Below are positions 24,118 to 31,952 of a stretch of 48,202 bases of DNA, one piece after another. Each line of letters starts with the position of its first letter. Within the stretch, counting starts at the first letter, position 1. Position numbers and translations under genes: made by a program. The notes under the pieces are model-generated. The model was given only the letters and a program-made list of their open reading frames with translations. It searched no databases and was not told where the DNA came from. This DNA comes from Ardenticatenaceae bacterium (GTDB lineage Bacteria > Chloroflexota > Anaerolineae > Promineifilales > Promineifilaceae), in assembly GCA_020634495.1 (NCBI GenBank), contig JACKBR010000037.1:1-48202 (forward strand), written 5' to 3'.

Positions 24118-25314
24118 ATGCAATCACGAAATCTGAGCGCCGCTTTGCTGGCGTTTTTTCTCTTTTTTAGCCTGACGGCCTGTGCAGACCCAACGCCTGC
24201 CCCGGCTACCAACACCCCCACCCCCGAACCGGTGGCAGAAATCGAGAGTGAACCGACGACAACGGCCGTTCCTACCATCACCGACGCGCCACCAACCGAC
24301 ACGCCAACGGAAACACCAGCCAGCACGCCAGAAGTTGAGGCAACCGAACCCGCAACGGCCGTTCCCACCGAACCCGTCAGCTACACCATTAGCGTCACCA
24401 GCCCGCAGCCCAACCAGGCCATTACCGTGGCGCGAGACTTCACCTTTAGCGGCAGCATCAGCCCGGTTCCCAGCCAGCGGCTAGAGCTAGAGATGGTCGC
24501 CCAAGGCAGCAAAAGCAACGGCGAAACGCTGCTGTCCTTTGCCGAAGTGGACCCGGCAACTGGCATCTGGCAGGTGAGCGCCCCGATTCACCCGCGCCGC
24601 ACCGGCCCAGCCACGCTGCATGTGCGCGTTGCCGGAGCCAGCGTCGCCGTCCCGGTAAAACTCCAACTGGCCGAAGATGAACCCAGCACCATTGTCACCG
24701 TCAACCAGCCGCTGTCTGGCGATATTGCCGTAGCGGGGCAAACGCTGCTCATCAGCGGCGAAAGCCGCAATTTGATCGACGGTAAAATTCAGGTAGGGCT
24801 GTTTGGCTGCCCGGCCGACACGGATGAGAATTTGGAAGCCAACATTGAGTTTGAAGCGGGGAACGGCCCCTGGCGTGCCCAAATCATCCTGCCAGAAACG
24901 GCCGCTGCTGACTGTGACACCGCTCGCCTGCGCGTGACCACCGGCGGCCTCCCCGGCAACAATCCACAGATCGCCTGGGCCAGCGACCAGTTCCTCACGC
25001 TTGTCACCCAAAACGACGAGCGCGCCAACTTGTTTACCGTTTCAGAAGCAGCCCAGCTGCGCTTTTTCCCAGGCCAGAGCAAAGTGGTGATTGGTACGGC
25101 CGTTAATCCAATTAATGGCCTGGTGCAGGTAGAACTCATTCAGAACGAGGTTGTGTTGGCCTCGGAAACGGCCGTGCCAGACCTGTTTGGCTATTGGGAA
25201 ACCAGCCTTACGCCACCGGCCAACGCAGAATTGGGCGATGTCCGGCTGCGCATCTCCACCGGCACAGGCGACACGTACCGTGAAACAACTTTCCCGGCCA
25301 CCCTCGGCTCCTAA
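24118..25314 (+). CDS. Lipoprotein with Thr/Pro-rich linker and Ig-like domains
   Basis: A 398-residue lipoprotein. The signal peptide ends in the lipobox SLTAC (Cys about residue 21), followed by a 60-residue Thr/Pro/Glu-rich spacer and three beta-rich units of about 95 residues. The units begin with ISVTSPQPNQAITVARDFTFSG, IVTVNQPLSGDIAVAGQTLLISG and an FTVSEAAQLRFFPG-type strand; they resemble Gmad2-like immunoglobulin folds of surface lipoproteins (moderate confidence). The start has AGGAG seven bases upstream. A surface ligand-binding or envelope role is probable; no catalytic motif is seen. Confidence 0.78.
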   Translation: MQSRNLSAALLAFFLFFSLTACADPTPAPATNTPTPEPVAEIESEPTTTAVPTITDAPPTDTPTETPASTPEVEATEPATAVPTEPVSYTISVTSPQPNQAITVARDFTFSGSISPVPSQRLELEMVAQGSKSNGETLLSFAEVDPATGIWQVSAPIHPRRTGPATLHVRVAGASVAVPVKLQLAEDEPSTIVTVNQPLSGDIAVAGQTLLISGESRNLIDGKIQVGLFGCPADTDENLEANIEFEAGNGPWRAQIILPETAAADCDTARLRVTTGGLPGNNPQIAWASDQFLTLVTQNDERANLFTVSEAAQLRFFPGQSKVVIGTAVNPINGLVQVELIQNEVVLASETAVPDLFGYWETSLTPPANAELGDVRLRISTGTGDTYRETTFPATLGS

Positions 25315-25321
25315 TATTTTC

Positions 25322-25385
25322 TACCGCAGAGGGCGCAAAGTCCGCAAAGAAAACGCTTTGCGAGCCTGGCGTCCTTTGCGGCTCG
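25322..25385. repeat. Copy of the CGCAGAG/CTTTGCGG repeat
   Basis: ACCGCAGAGGGCGCAAAG... and ...GTCCTTTGCGG form an imperfect inverted repeat with an inner hairpin GCAAAG/CTTTGC, filling the gap between two convergent lipoprotein genes. Same family as 12609-12690. It may also terminate transcription from both sides. Confidence 0.65.
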
Positions 25386-25390
25386 TTTAT

Positions 25391-25849
25391 TTAATCCGTG
25401 TCCAAAATGGTTAAGTTGGCGCTGGCCAGCACCGGCTCTCCGCCCAGGCCGCCGGTATCGCTTTGCTGCACGGTGGCCCGCACCTGCCGCCCATTTTTAA
25501 TTTCCAGCGGCGGAACGGCCGTACCACCAGCATCGGTGATTTGCGGCACCGGCTGGGAACGAATCTGGTAAACTTGCCCGTTCTCGGCCATCACTTTGAT
25601 GAGCGGTTCGTCTTGGGGGATGAGCGTTACGGCCGTAATTGTGCCTTCAACCACAAACTCGCCATCTGGAATAACGACAGGATTCAGCTCCAGGCCAGTC
25701 TCTTCATCCATGATGGGCGTCGGGGGAACGGCCGTGGGGTCGTTGGACAAAACGCCCGTTGTGCAGCTGATCAACATCCCCCACAAAACGAGGCCAAGGC
25801 TGCCAATTTTCTTTAGGCAATTCGATATTGACCCTGGATATTTCTTCAT
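25391..25849 (-). CDS. Small lipoprotein of unknown function
   Basis: A 152-residue secreted lipoprotein: basic start MKKYPGSISNCLKKIG, hydrophobic core, and lipobox MLISC with Cys near residue 29. The mature part has a short linker (NDPTAVPPTPIMDEETG) and a small beta-rich domain (FVVEGTITAVTLIPQDEPLIKVMAENGQVYQIRSQPVPQI and NGRQVRATVQQSDTG) that reads like an OB-fold or DUF5666-like module; family not certain. The start has GGAAGG upstream. Divergent from the gene at 26020. Confidence 0.72.
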   Translation of the reverse strand: MKKYPGSISNCLKKIGSLGLVLWGMLISCTTGVLSNDPTAVPPTPIMDEETGLELNPVVIPDGEFVVEGTITAVTLIPQDEPLIKVMAENGQVYQIRSQPVPQITDAGGTAVPPLEIKNGRQVRATVQQSDTGGLGGEPVLASANLTILDTD

Positions 25850-26019
25850 GGTACCCTTCCTTCACAGTTTCTAGAACCTTACTTATTTGCGATACGGCCG
25901 TTTTGAGCCAAACAGCCCGCATCCGCCACATCTTCCCCAACACAGACGCCACCAAACGGCCGTAAACCACTCATCTGCTCATTTTTACAATGGGCACTAT
26001 ATCCCCAGGGAGGTTTACA

Positions 26020-27204
26020 ATGATTTCTCAAGTTCGTGCTCGTAGAACCCGCGTTTTGTTCTTGCTACTTTTTACCCTCTTATTTGCTTCATTGGCCGCC
26101 GCCCAAACCAATCAAACCCGCTACCACAACGCCAAAACGGTAGCCAGCTACGAGCTGTTGGGCGAGGTCACCTTTCCCACCGGCACCATGTTCCAAAACA
26201 CCGAAGTGGGCGGCCTATCCAGCATTGTTTACGATGCTCGCACCGGCCTCTACTACGCCATCGCCGATGACCGCAGCGAAATCAACGACGCCCGCTACTA
26301 CACACTTTACATCGATGTCTCCGACGGCTCGCTGGATGATGGCGACGTCGCCTTTGTGCGCGTCACCACCATTTTAGATGAAAATGGCCAGCCGTTTGCC
26401 ACCGGTTCGCTCGATCCAGAAGGATTGGCCTTAACCGCACGCGGCACCCTCTTTATCTCCTCTGAGGGCAACGCCAACGCCAGCCCGCCCATCGATCCCT
26501 TCATTAAGCGGTTTATTCGCAATGGGGTGCAAAATGGCAGCCTGATGGTTCCGGCCAAATATTTACCAGACGGCGCTGGCACGTTTGGCGTACGCAACAA
26601 TCTGGCTTTTGAGAGCCTGACCATCACCCCCAATCAAAGATATATTGTCACTGCTTCAGAAAACGCCCTGGCGCAGGATGGCCCAGCCAGCGATGTAGGC
26701 CAAGGAAGCTGGTCGCGCATTCTGGCATATGATTTGCGCTTGCAAACGCCTGCCCACGAATTTATCTACGAAGTCGGCGAAGTGCCGGAAGTGCCAGACC
26801 CAGCGGATGCGTTCCGCACCAACGGGCTGGTAGAGCTGCTGCCTTTGGATGACAGCGGCACGTTCCTGGCAATGGAGCGCGCTTTTTCTGTGGGCCAGGG
26901 CAACACGGTTGGCATCTATGAAATTAGCCTGGTTGGAGCCACAGACGTTTTGGCCTATGATGATTTGTACGACGAGGTGACGGGAACGGCCGTTATCCCC
27001 TTCACCCCTGTCACCAAAAACCTTGTCTTCGACATTGAAGCTGACTTTGGCATTGCCCCAGACAACCTGGAAGGCATGACGTTTGGCCCCACGCTGCCAG
27101 ACGGCCGTCGGCTGCTCATCATCGTATCCGACAACAACTTCAACCCGGTTGATCAGCTCACCCAGTTCATCGCCGTAGCCGTAGAAGTTGTGCCAGCCCC
27201 GTAA
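26020..27204 (+). CDS. Secreted phytase-esterase-like protein (PF13449 type)
   Basis: A 394-residue exported protein. An N-terminal signal peptide (RARRTRVLFLLLFTLLFASLAAAQ, cleavage near residue 28) precedes a beta-propeller-like domain: GEVTFPTGTMFQNTEVGGLSSIVYDARTGLYYAIADDRSE, LDPEGLALTARGTLFISSEGN, NLAFESLTITPNQRYIVTASENALAQDG and PDNLEGMTFGPTLPDGRRLLIIVSDNNFN. This is the pattern of the family named esterase-like activity of phytase. The substrate is unknown, a phosphate ester being plausible. The start is set by AGGGAGG seven bases upstream of ATG 26020; an upstream ATG at 25990 has no such site. Convergent with the carboxyltransferase gene at 27244. Confidence 0.87.
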   Translation: MISQVRARRTRVLFLLLFTLLFASLAAAQTNQTRYHNAKTVASYELLGEVTFPTGTMFQNTEVGGLSSIVYDARTGLYYAIADDRSEINDARYYTLYIDVSDGSLDDGDVAFVRVTTILDENGQPFATGSLDPEGLALTARGTLFISSEGNANASPPIDPFIKRFIRNGVQNGSLMVPAKYLPDGAGTFGVRNNLAFESLTITPNQRYIVTASENALAQDGPASDVGQGSWSRILAYDLRLQTPAHEFIYEVGEVPEVPDPADAFRTNGLVELLPLDDSGTFLAMERAFSVGQGNTVGIYEISLVGATDVLAYDDLYDEVTGTAVIPFTPVTKNLVFDIEADFGIAPDNLEGMTFGPTLPDGRRLLIIVSDNNFNPVDQLTQFIAVAVEVVPAP

Positions 27205-27216
27205 TGTATTACATCT

Positions 27217-27248
27217 TGTAGAGGCAGACCCCCGTGTCTGCCTCTACA
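27217..27248. terminator. Bidirectional hairpin between convergent genes
   Basis: TGTAGAGGCAGA and TCTGCCTCTACA form a perfect 12-bp stem with an eight-base loop. The right arm overlaps the last codons of the minus-strand gene ending at 27244. T runs are weak, so it may act as a shared hairpin block. Confidence 0.7.
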
Positions 27249-28617
27249 TTCTAAACACGCCGTAATGAGGCTGGCCCGGCGTCACAAAATCCACATTGTG
27301 CGCCACGGAAAGTCCCACACTCAGCGCCCGGCGCGTGTCGCGAGGGTCGATGATGCCATCATCCCACAGCCGCGCCGTCGCGTAATACGGATCCGACTCC
27401 TGCTCAAACTTCTGCCGCGTCATCATCTGCATCGCTTCAATGGTCGTCTTGTCTGGCTCGATGCCGCGTCGCTGAGCAGCACTTTCCTGAACAATGCCCA
27501 GCACGCCCGCCGCCTGCTCCCCGCCCATGACGGCCACCCGGCTGTTGGGCCAGCTCCACAAAAAACGCGGATCGTAGGAACGGCCGCACATCGCATAATT
27601 GCCCGCCCCGTACGAACCGCCCACAATCACCGAAAACTGCGGCACGCTGCTTGTCGCCACCGCGTTAATCATCTGGCTGCCGTGCTTGATGATGCCGCCC
27701 CGCTCGTACTGCGTCCCCACCATAAAGCCGGTGATGTTTTGCAAATAAATCAGCGGCGTGCGGCTCTGGTTGCACAGCTGGATAAACTGCGCTGCCTTGT
27801 TGGCACATTCAGAAAAGAGAATGCCGTTGTTGCCCAAAATCCCCACCGGCCAACCGTTGAGCACTGCATGGCCCGTCACCAACGTCGGCCCGTACTCTGG
27901 CTTAAACTCAAAAAACTCGGAGCCATCCACCAGTCGGGCAATGATTTCGCGAATGTCAAATGGCACACGCGGATCGGCTGGAATGACGCCCAACAGCTCA
28001 TCGGGGTCATAGGCCGGTTCACGTGGGGACTGGCGGCGGCTGAGGCAGGCCTGTGGTTTTTGCTGCTGGAGCTGTCTGGCAATAAAACGGCCGATTCTTA
28101 ACGCATCCGCATCATCCTCCGCCAGATAATCACTCAACCCCGACACCTGCGCGTGCATTTCCGCACCGCCCAGCGTCTCATCATCCACCTCTTCCCCGAT
28201 GGCCATCTTCACCAGCGGCGGGCCACCCAGGTACGCCGTCGCTTTGCCCCGCACAAACACCGTGTAATCGCTCATCCCCGGCACGTACGCCCCGCCCGCC
28301 GTCGATGAGCCAAAGACCAGCGCCACCTGCGGAATCCCGGCAGCGGACAGTCGCGCCTGGTTGGCAAAGGTGCGCCCGCCCAAAATGAAAATCTCGTCCT
28401 GAAACAGCAAATTGGCCCCGGCCGACTCCACGCAGGTGATGCAGGGCAAGCGATTTTCGGCAGCGATGGTTTGGGCCCGCAGCGTCTTTTGCAGCGACAT
28501 TGGGTAAACCGCGCCGCCCTTGGCCGTGGCGTCATTCACCGAAACCAGGCACTCCACGCCGCCCACCACGCCAATGCCCACAATTTGCAGGGCGGCGGGC
28601 GCTTCGTCGTTGTACAT
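27244..28617 (-). CDS. Acyl-CoA carboxylase carboxyltransferase (MccB/PccB-like), N-terminus missing
   Basis: The readable frame gives 457 residues of a biotin-dependent acyl-CoA carboxyltransferase, which moves the carboxyl group from biotin to an acyl-CoA. Both crotonase-like halves are present: SVNDATAKGGAVYPMSLQKTLRAQ, FGSSTAGGAYVPGMSDYTVFVRGKATAYLGGPPLVKMAIGEEV, VGILGNNGILFSECANKAAQFIQLC and GGSYGAGNYAMCGRSYDPRFLWSWPNSRVAVMGGEQAAGVL, ending VFRM like known MccB chains. Relatives have about 75-80 more residues at the front. ATG 28617 lies inside the conserved WDMYNDEAP motif and has no ribosome site, so it is not the true start: the missing part is found upstream in several frames (see 28618-28886). 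Likely partner of the alpha chain at 12739-14697 or of the pair at 6-1995. Confidence 0.87.
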   Translation of the reverse strand: MYNDEAPAALQIVGIGVVGGVECLVSVNDATAKGGAVYPMSLQKTLRAQTIAAENRLPCITCVESAGANLLFQDEIFILGGRTFANQARLSAAGIPQVALVFGSSTAGGAYVPGMSDYTVFVRGKATAYLGGPPLVKMAIGEEVDDETLGGAEMHAQVSGLSDYLAEDDADALRIGRFIARQLQQQKPQACLSRRQSPREPAYDPDELLGVIPADPRVPFDIREIIARLVDGSEFFEFKPEYGPTLVTGHAVLNGWPVGILGNNGILFSECANKAAQFIQLCNQSRTPLIYLQNITGFMVGTQYERGGIIKHGSQMINAVATSSVPQFSVIVGGSYGAGNYAMCGRSYDPRFLWSWPNSRVAVMGGEQAAGVLGIVQESAAQRRGIEPDKTTIEAMQMMTRQKFEQESDPYYATARLWDDGIIDPRDTRRALSVGLSVAHNVDFVTPGQPHYGVFRM

Positions 28618-28886
28618 GTCCCAGGCCGCCAGCGGGGACAGCTCTAAAACGGCGTGCCAGGGTCTAGCACAACCAGCTCAGCGCACCATTCAGCCGTTCG
28701 CTGCGGGCAGCAGCTTCGCCCTGTTGGCGAAATTCTTTGTATGTCATGCACCACTTCACGCCCTTGCGTCGCCGGCCAGCACACGCGCCTGCGCCTGCCG
28801 CGTCTCCAGCGTGCTTTCAGCATTTCAACGGCCAGGCGCGAGTTTTCCAGCATGTCGAGCGTTTGCGGTGCGGTTGATTCTTTCAC
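28618..28886 (-). pseudogene. Frame-scrambled 5' end of the carboxyltransferase gene
   Basis: A GTG at 28886 opens MKESTAPQTLDMLENSRLAVEMLKARW, then the family pattern is spread over different frames: SERLNGAL in one, VLDPGTPF in a second and LELSPLAAWDMYNDE in the third, which continues into the gene at 27244-28617. The last shift lies at a TTTT run where one further T would restore GTPF-LELS. Several small indels are needed in all, so this is either decay or poor local sequence quality. Confidence 0.7.
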
Positions 28887-28954
28887 TGCGGGTAATGAGA
28901 GATGATTTCAGGTTTATCCATTTTTTATCCACGAGCATGATTCACCATCGCAGA

Positions 28955-29293
28955 TTACGCAGATTTTATTTTTCCTGTTTCTGCTCTGAACTCTGCGCAT
29001 TCCCTCGTCTGCAGTCTTCGTCTGTTCCTGCCTAATTTTCTCTGGACCCGCGCCACCTGAGCCAGGGACAGTTGAGGCGACAAACTGTCATTTTGTTTCA
29101 GGCGCTTAAATAACGCCTCATTCTGTACCAGCCCAATTTGTTCATATAAGCGGGCAAAGGCATTGGTTGACGGCGATGGCTGAGCCGGATTTAGATTCCA
29201 GCCGCAAACGTGACACCACGTAACATATTCTGTGTGAACAGGTAATCTTGTCTGGCACTCAGGGCATTCACGTTCTTGAGAAGGTTTTTGCAT
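28955..29293 (-). CDS. Truncated zinc-ribbon protein, probable remnant
   Basis: A 112-residue protein that begins with two Cys pairs (CPEC near 10 and CHVC near 27, context RLPVHTEYVTWCHVCGWNL) and continues with FARLYEQIGLVQNEALFKRL. I recall this head from longer membrane-bound M48-type metallopeptidases, in which a protease domain follows (not verified). Here the frame runs after about residue 80 into Arg-rich sequence (RKLGRNRRRLQTRECAEFRAETG) translated from the CGCAGATT-type repeat, and stops. A gene truncated by repeat-associated rearrangement is the likely explanation. No ribosome site is visible. Confidence 0.5.
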   Translation of the reverse strand: MQKPSQERECPECQTRLPVHTEYVTWCHVCGWNLNPAQPSPSTNAFARLYEQIGLVQNEALFKRLKQNDSLSPQLSLAQVARVQRKLGRNRRRLQTRECAEFRAETGKIKSA

Positions 29294-29334
29294 ATCGTTT
29301 GAATAAATTTATATCAATCTATGATTGAATGACT

Positions 29335-29763
29335 CTATTGTCCAATAACTGGCAAGATGCTGAAATAATCAACGTGTTTGGGTCGGATTAAGCGAAAATC
29401 ACGCTGGTCCAGGGTGAGAATGGTCTCGATATTGAGTCGTTCGGCGGCGGCGGCCAATGTGGCGTCTACCAAATCCAGCCGGGCGTCGGCGTATTGGTTG
29501 AGCAGTTCATTGACGCGCGCCCAATCTTGCGGCTGCATCTGTTCAATTTGCCAGATGGGATCCTGTAAATTTTGGATGAAGGCACGCATGACGGCATGGC
29601 CCAGCCACCGGTGCAGCAGGTAGCATGTCTCAGGAATGACGGTGACCAGGATGTTTTTTTGCAGCGTTGTGTTGCGAGCGACTTCTACGCAAGCGGCATG
29701 GTTGGCATCTTTTTGGTTAATCAGGGCGAAGAGGAAACTGGAATCAAGCAGCGTCTTTTTCAT
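29335..29763 (-). CDS. vapC: PIN-domain toxin of VapBC pair
   Basis: A 142-residue PIN-domain protein. The acidic residues expected for a metal-dependent ribonuclease are seen: Asp in KKTLLDSSFLFALIN (residue 6), Glu in VIPETCYLL (about 46), Asp in DARLDLVDATLAAAAERL (about 99-103) and Asp in ILTLDQRDFRLI (about 121). VapC toxins cleave RNA and are blocked by VapB. The start MKKTLLD at 29763 lies inside the end of the antitoxin gene (20-base overlap), the normal arrangement for such operons. Confidence 0.9.
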   Translation of the reverse strand: MKKTLLDSSFLFALINQKDANHAACVEVARNTTLQKNILVTVIPETCYLLHRWLGHAVMRAFIQNLQDPIWQIEQMQPQDWARVNELLNQYADARLDLVDATLAAAAERLNIETILTLDQRDFRLIRPKHVDYFSILPVIGQ

Positions 29764-30049
29764 CGCGCAGGGCAAATCCGGTGTGGGGGTCGATATTTTC
29801 CAGGATGTCGGCTTCGTCCTGTCCGTTGGCCATGTTGGTGGGTACGGCCGTTTCTCCAGCCAATCCAATCAGGCGAAGCAGTGGGTCTTCGGCAGGCTGT
29901 TCTGCCTCGGCAGCAGTGACATAGGCAACCAGAGCTTCCCGAATTACGGCCGCTTTCGACTTTCCCTCCCGCCGGGCAATTAGCTCAATTTTGTAGAGCA
30001 TCTCCTCATCGGCCATGATGGTAGTTCGCTTCAAATTTGCTTCAGACAT
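29744..30049 (-). CDS. vapB: Ribbon-helix-helix antitoxin of VapBC pair
   Basis: A 101-residue antitoxin. The first 50 residues (LKRTTIMADEEMLYKIELIARREGKSKAAVIREALVAYVTA) are a ribbon-helix-helix DNA-binding domain; the remainder is acidic and would wrap the toxin. Start MSEANLKRT at 30049 is preferred over 30061. It overlaps vapC by 20 bases and follows a promoter with an inverted repeat (30064-30113), consistent with autoregulation. Confidence 0.87.
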   Translation of the reverse strand: MSEANLKRTTIMADEEMLYKIELIARREGKSKAAVIREALVAYVTAAEAEQPAEDPLLRLIGLAGETAVPTNMANGQDEADILENIDPHTGFALRDEKDAA

Positions 30050-30063
30050 ATGACATCCCACGT

Positions 30064-30113
30064 GTTATGCTTGTATAACTTTGAATAGTAGCATAACTTT
30101 TTGTCTGGCACAA
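30064..30113 (-). promoter_or_regulatory. vapBC promoter and inverted-repeat operator
   Basis: On the minus strand TTGTGC (30113-30108) and TACTAT (30090-30085) are 17 bases apart. The inverted repeat GTTATGCT (30064-30071) / AGCATAAC (30090-30097) flanks the -10 region, a fitting site for the VapB dimer pair. Confidence 0.58.
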
Positions 30114-30158
30114 TTTCCGGGTGATGAATTACCGGCTAAACCGATAACCGATGACTGA

Positions 30159-30641
30159 TTACCGATTACCGTTCACCACACGCAAACTCAACCCACCGTC
30201 ACGCGCGGCCTGGCCCATGACGTGCTGCTGGTGCTTCGCGTGGTCCTCCTGGGAAAACTGCTCTGGCTGGGGAAACGGGGCAAAACGGCCGAGCAACACG
30301 GCATCAATCAGGTAAGAAACCAGCGCCACGTCGTACTCGTCGGAGAGGGAACGGTATTGACCCGGGGCCTGGTTCACCAGCAGGAGGTCGGCGGCGTAGC
30401 CTTCTTCGCTGGGCGTGATTTGCAGCTGGAAGATGCAGCTCCCGCTGGCGCTGCGGTGGCAGTAGAGCCATTGGCCTTCCAGGTAAATGAACCATTTATC
30501 GGCGGGCGATTGCGGTACCAGCCCCTGGCTGATGGTGACAAATTCTTCGCGGGTGTACTGCCCGTCTAGCAGCAGTTCTTTACGAGCGTCGGGCATTGGT
30601 TTATTGGGCCAGGAAACGGCCGTAGCGCGTTGTTTACTCAA
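30159..30641 (-). CDS. Conserved small protein of unknown function
   Basis: A 160-residue protein. Core sequence: MPDARKELLLDGQYTREEFVTISQGLVPQSPADKWFIYLEGQWLYCHRSASGSCIFQLQI and later LSDEYDVALVSYLIDAVLLGRF. Similar W-x-Y-x-HRS-x-x-G-x-CI domains are, as I recall, found alone or beside macro-domain or ADP-ribosyl hydrolase proteins, but I could not check this. The TTG start is supported by GGAG eight bases upstream, and it overlaps the TGA stop of the upstream BKACE gene (TTGA), so the two were probably one operon. The last residues (VVNGNR) come from a short GATTACCG-type repeat. Confidence 0.68.
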   Translation of the reverse strand: MSKQRATAVSWPNKPMPDARKELLLDGQYTREEFVTISQGLVPQSPADKWFIYLEGQWLYCHRSASGSCIFQLQITPSEEGYAADLLLVNQAPGQYRSLSDEYDVALVSYLIDAVLLGRFAPFPQPEQFSQEDHAKHQQHVMGQAARDGGLSLRVVNGNR

Positions 30642-31482
30642 TTCAGTTTCTCCAGTTTCAACATCGTTCGTGCCTCAGCGATAGTCGCCACCTCGCCGCC
30701 AACCAGTCGCACCAGCTCAGCGGCCTTGGCAACGAGGTCGCCGTTGGACTGCGCCAGATCGCCGTTGGGTAGGTAGAGATTGTCCTCCAGCCCCACCCGC
30801 ACGTTGCCGCCATAGAAACGGCCGCTGCCGCCGCCAGCTTCCACTGCTTCTGCCCAACACCAATCACCTGCCAGTGCGATTCAGCCGGGAGCAAATCCAC
30901 CTGCTGCACCAGCGTTTTGGTGCTGGCCGGATGCCGCCCAGCACGCCCATGATCAGGCTGAACTGGTACGGCGGCTGCGAAATCCCCAAATCGATCAGCG
31001 GCTGGGCGTTGTTGATGTGCCCCGCATCAAAGCATTCCATCTCAGGCCGGGTGCGCTTCGATTCATCGCTTCAAAAATTGGATGTCCTTGAATGGATTGG
31101 CAAAAACGTGGTTGGTAGAACGTCTTTTTTCTGGCGCGAATAGATGGCGTAGTTCATGGAGCCCATAAGCGCAGCCATGTCTGGCCGAGGGCGCGATGTG
31201 GTGAATGCGCGTTTCGCGGTCTATGCCGATGGCTCCGGTGGAGTAGTTGATGATGACGTCGGGGCAGCGCTGGCGCACCTCGGCATCAATTTGGGCATAG
31301 GTTTCCACGTCGAAGGCGGGACGGCCGTCTGGCTGGCGGGCGTGAATGTGGACAATGCTGGCTCCCGCATCCACGCTGCGCCGGGCTTCCTCGGCAATTT
31401 CAGCGGGCGTGTAAGGGATGGCGGGGGATTGGGCTCTGGTGGTGAGGACGCCGGTGAGGGCGGCCGTGATGATGGTTTTCAT
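30638..31482 (-). pseudogene. Beta-keto acid cleavage enzyme (BKACE, DUF849), multiply frameshifted
   Basis: Pieces of one BKACE protein can be read in order but in changing frames. Frame one from 31482: [20 protein letters not shown], then [16 protein letters not shown] (the HxH zinc motif) and [10 protein letters not shown] second frame gives [18 protein letters not shown] near 31180, then [12 protein letters not shown], then PEMECFDAGHINNAQPLIDLG and SLIMGVLGGIRPA near 31058-30930, then VDLLPAESHWQVIGVGQKQW, and finally GGNVRVGLEDNLYLPNGDLA to the stop at 30638. At least five frame changes are needed. BKACE enzymes cleave beta-keto acids with acetyl-CoA. The gene is either dead or badly sequenced; residues remain well conserved, which argues for recent damage or error. 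Confidence 0.82.
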
Positions 31483-31493
31483 ACTTTTATCAC

Positions 31494-31889
31494 TTATGAA
31501 AGCGAATTTGGACGACGATAATTTTGCCAAACTAAAAGGAACAGGACAACAAAACCCATGCCGTATAAAGCGCCAAAAACTCCTTGAAAATGCAGGACAA
31601 AGGCAGCTTCGCTGTTCATGTGCTGCTGCCAGGCCACTATCCGAGCTGGAACCGCGCCTAAATTAGACAAAATAAAAACGCCGAGCAAAACTCTTCGATA
31701 TAAATTAATGGATTGAAGAATAAAACGGCATATCAATTCAGCCAGAACCAGACAAATCAATACAATTAGGATGCCGTGCCAGGTACCATTTTCCGCAACA
31801 GCAGGATTGCTCAATCGATAATAGACCAGCAGCACACTGCCTACCAGGGCACCAGAAAACAAACCCAGACTAAACTTCATTTTTGGCAC
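31494..31889 (-). CDS. Small four-helix membrane protein, unknown
   Basis: A 131-residue protein with four hydrophobic segments (about 6-24, 38-60, 65-83 and 100-122) and short charged loops; family not recognised. The start is GTG at 31889 because GGAG lies seven bases upstream; a Met at position 4 lacks spacing. The ribosome site is inside the stem of the terminator-like hairpin at 31894-31917. The stop lies just before the BKACE gene region on the same strand. Confidence 0.62.
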   Translation of the reverse strand: MPKMKFSLGLFSGALVGSVLLVYYRLSNPAVAENGTWHGILIVLICLVLAELICRFILQSINLYRRVLLGVFILSNLGAVPARIVAWQQHMNSEAAFVLHFQGVFGALYGMGFVVLFLLVWQNYRRPNSLS

Positions 31890-31893
31890 AAAA

Positions 31894-31917
31894 ATGCTCC
31901 ATTGCGTTATGGAGCAT
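31894..31917 (-). terminator. Terminator hairpin that also contains a ribosome site
   Basis: On the minus strand ATGCTCCAT-AACGCA-ATGGAGCAT is followed by TTTTTG: a nine-bp stem plus T run 36 bases after the ligase-like gene. The 3' arm includes the GGAG of the next gene (GTG at 31889), so the hairpin would also hide that site in read-through RNA. Confidence 0.72.
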
Positions 31918-31952
31918 ATTGTACCATATTGATTTGTTGAACCAGGGAAAAT

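Noticed and set aside
28520..29035. Plus-strand 171-codon frame over the carboxyltransferase 5' end
   Set aside because: It overlaps recognisable pieces of the minus-strand gene and repeat DNA; the peptide is Ser/Ala/Cys-rich without any motif.
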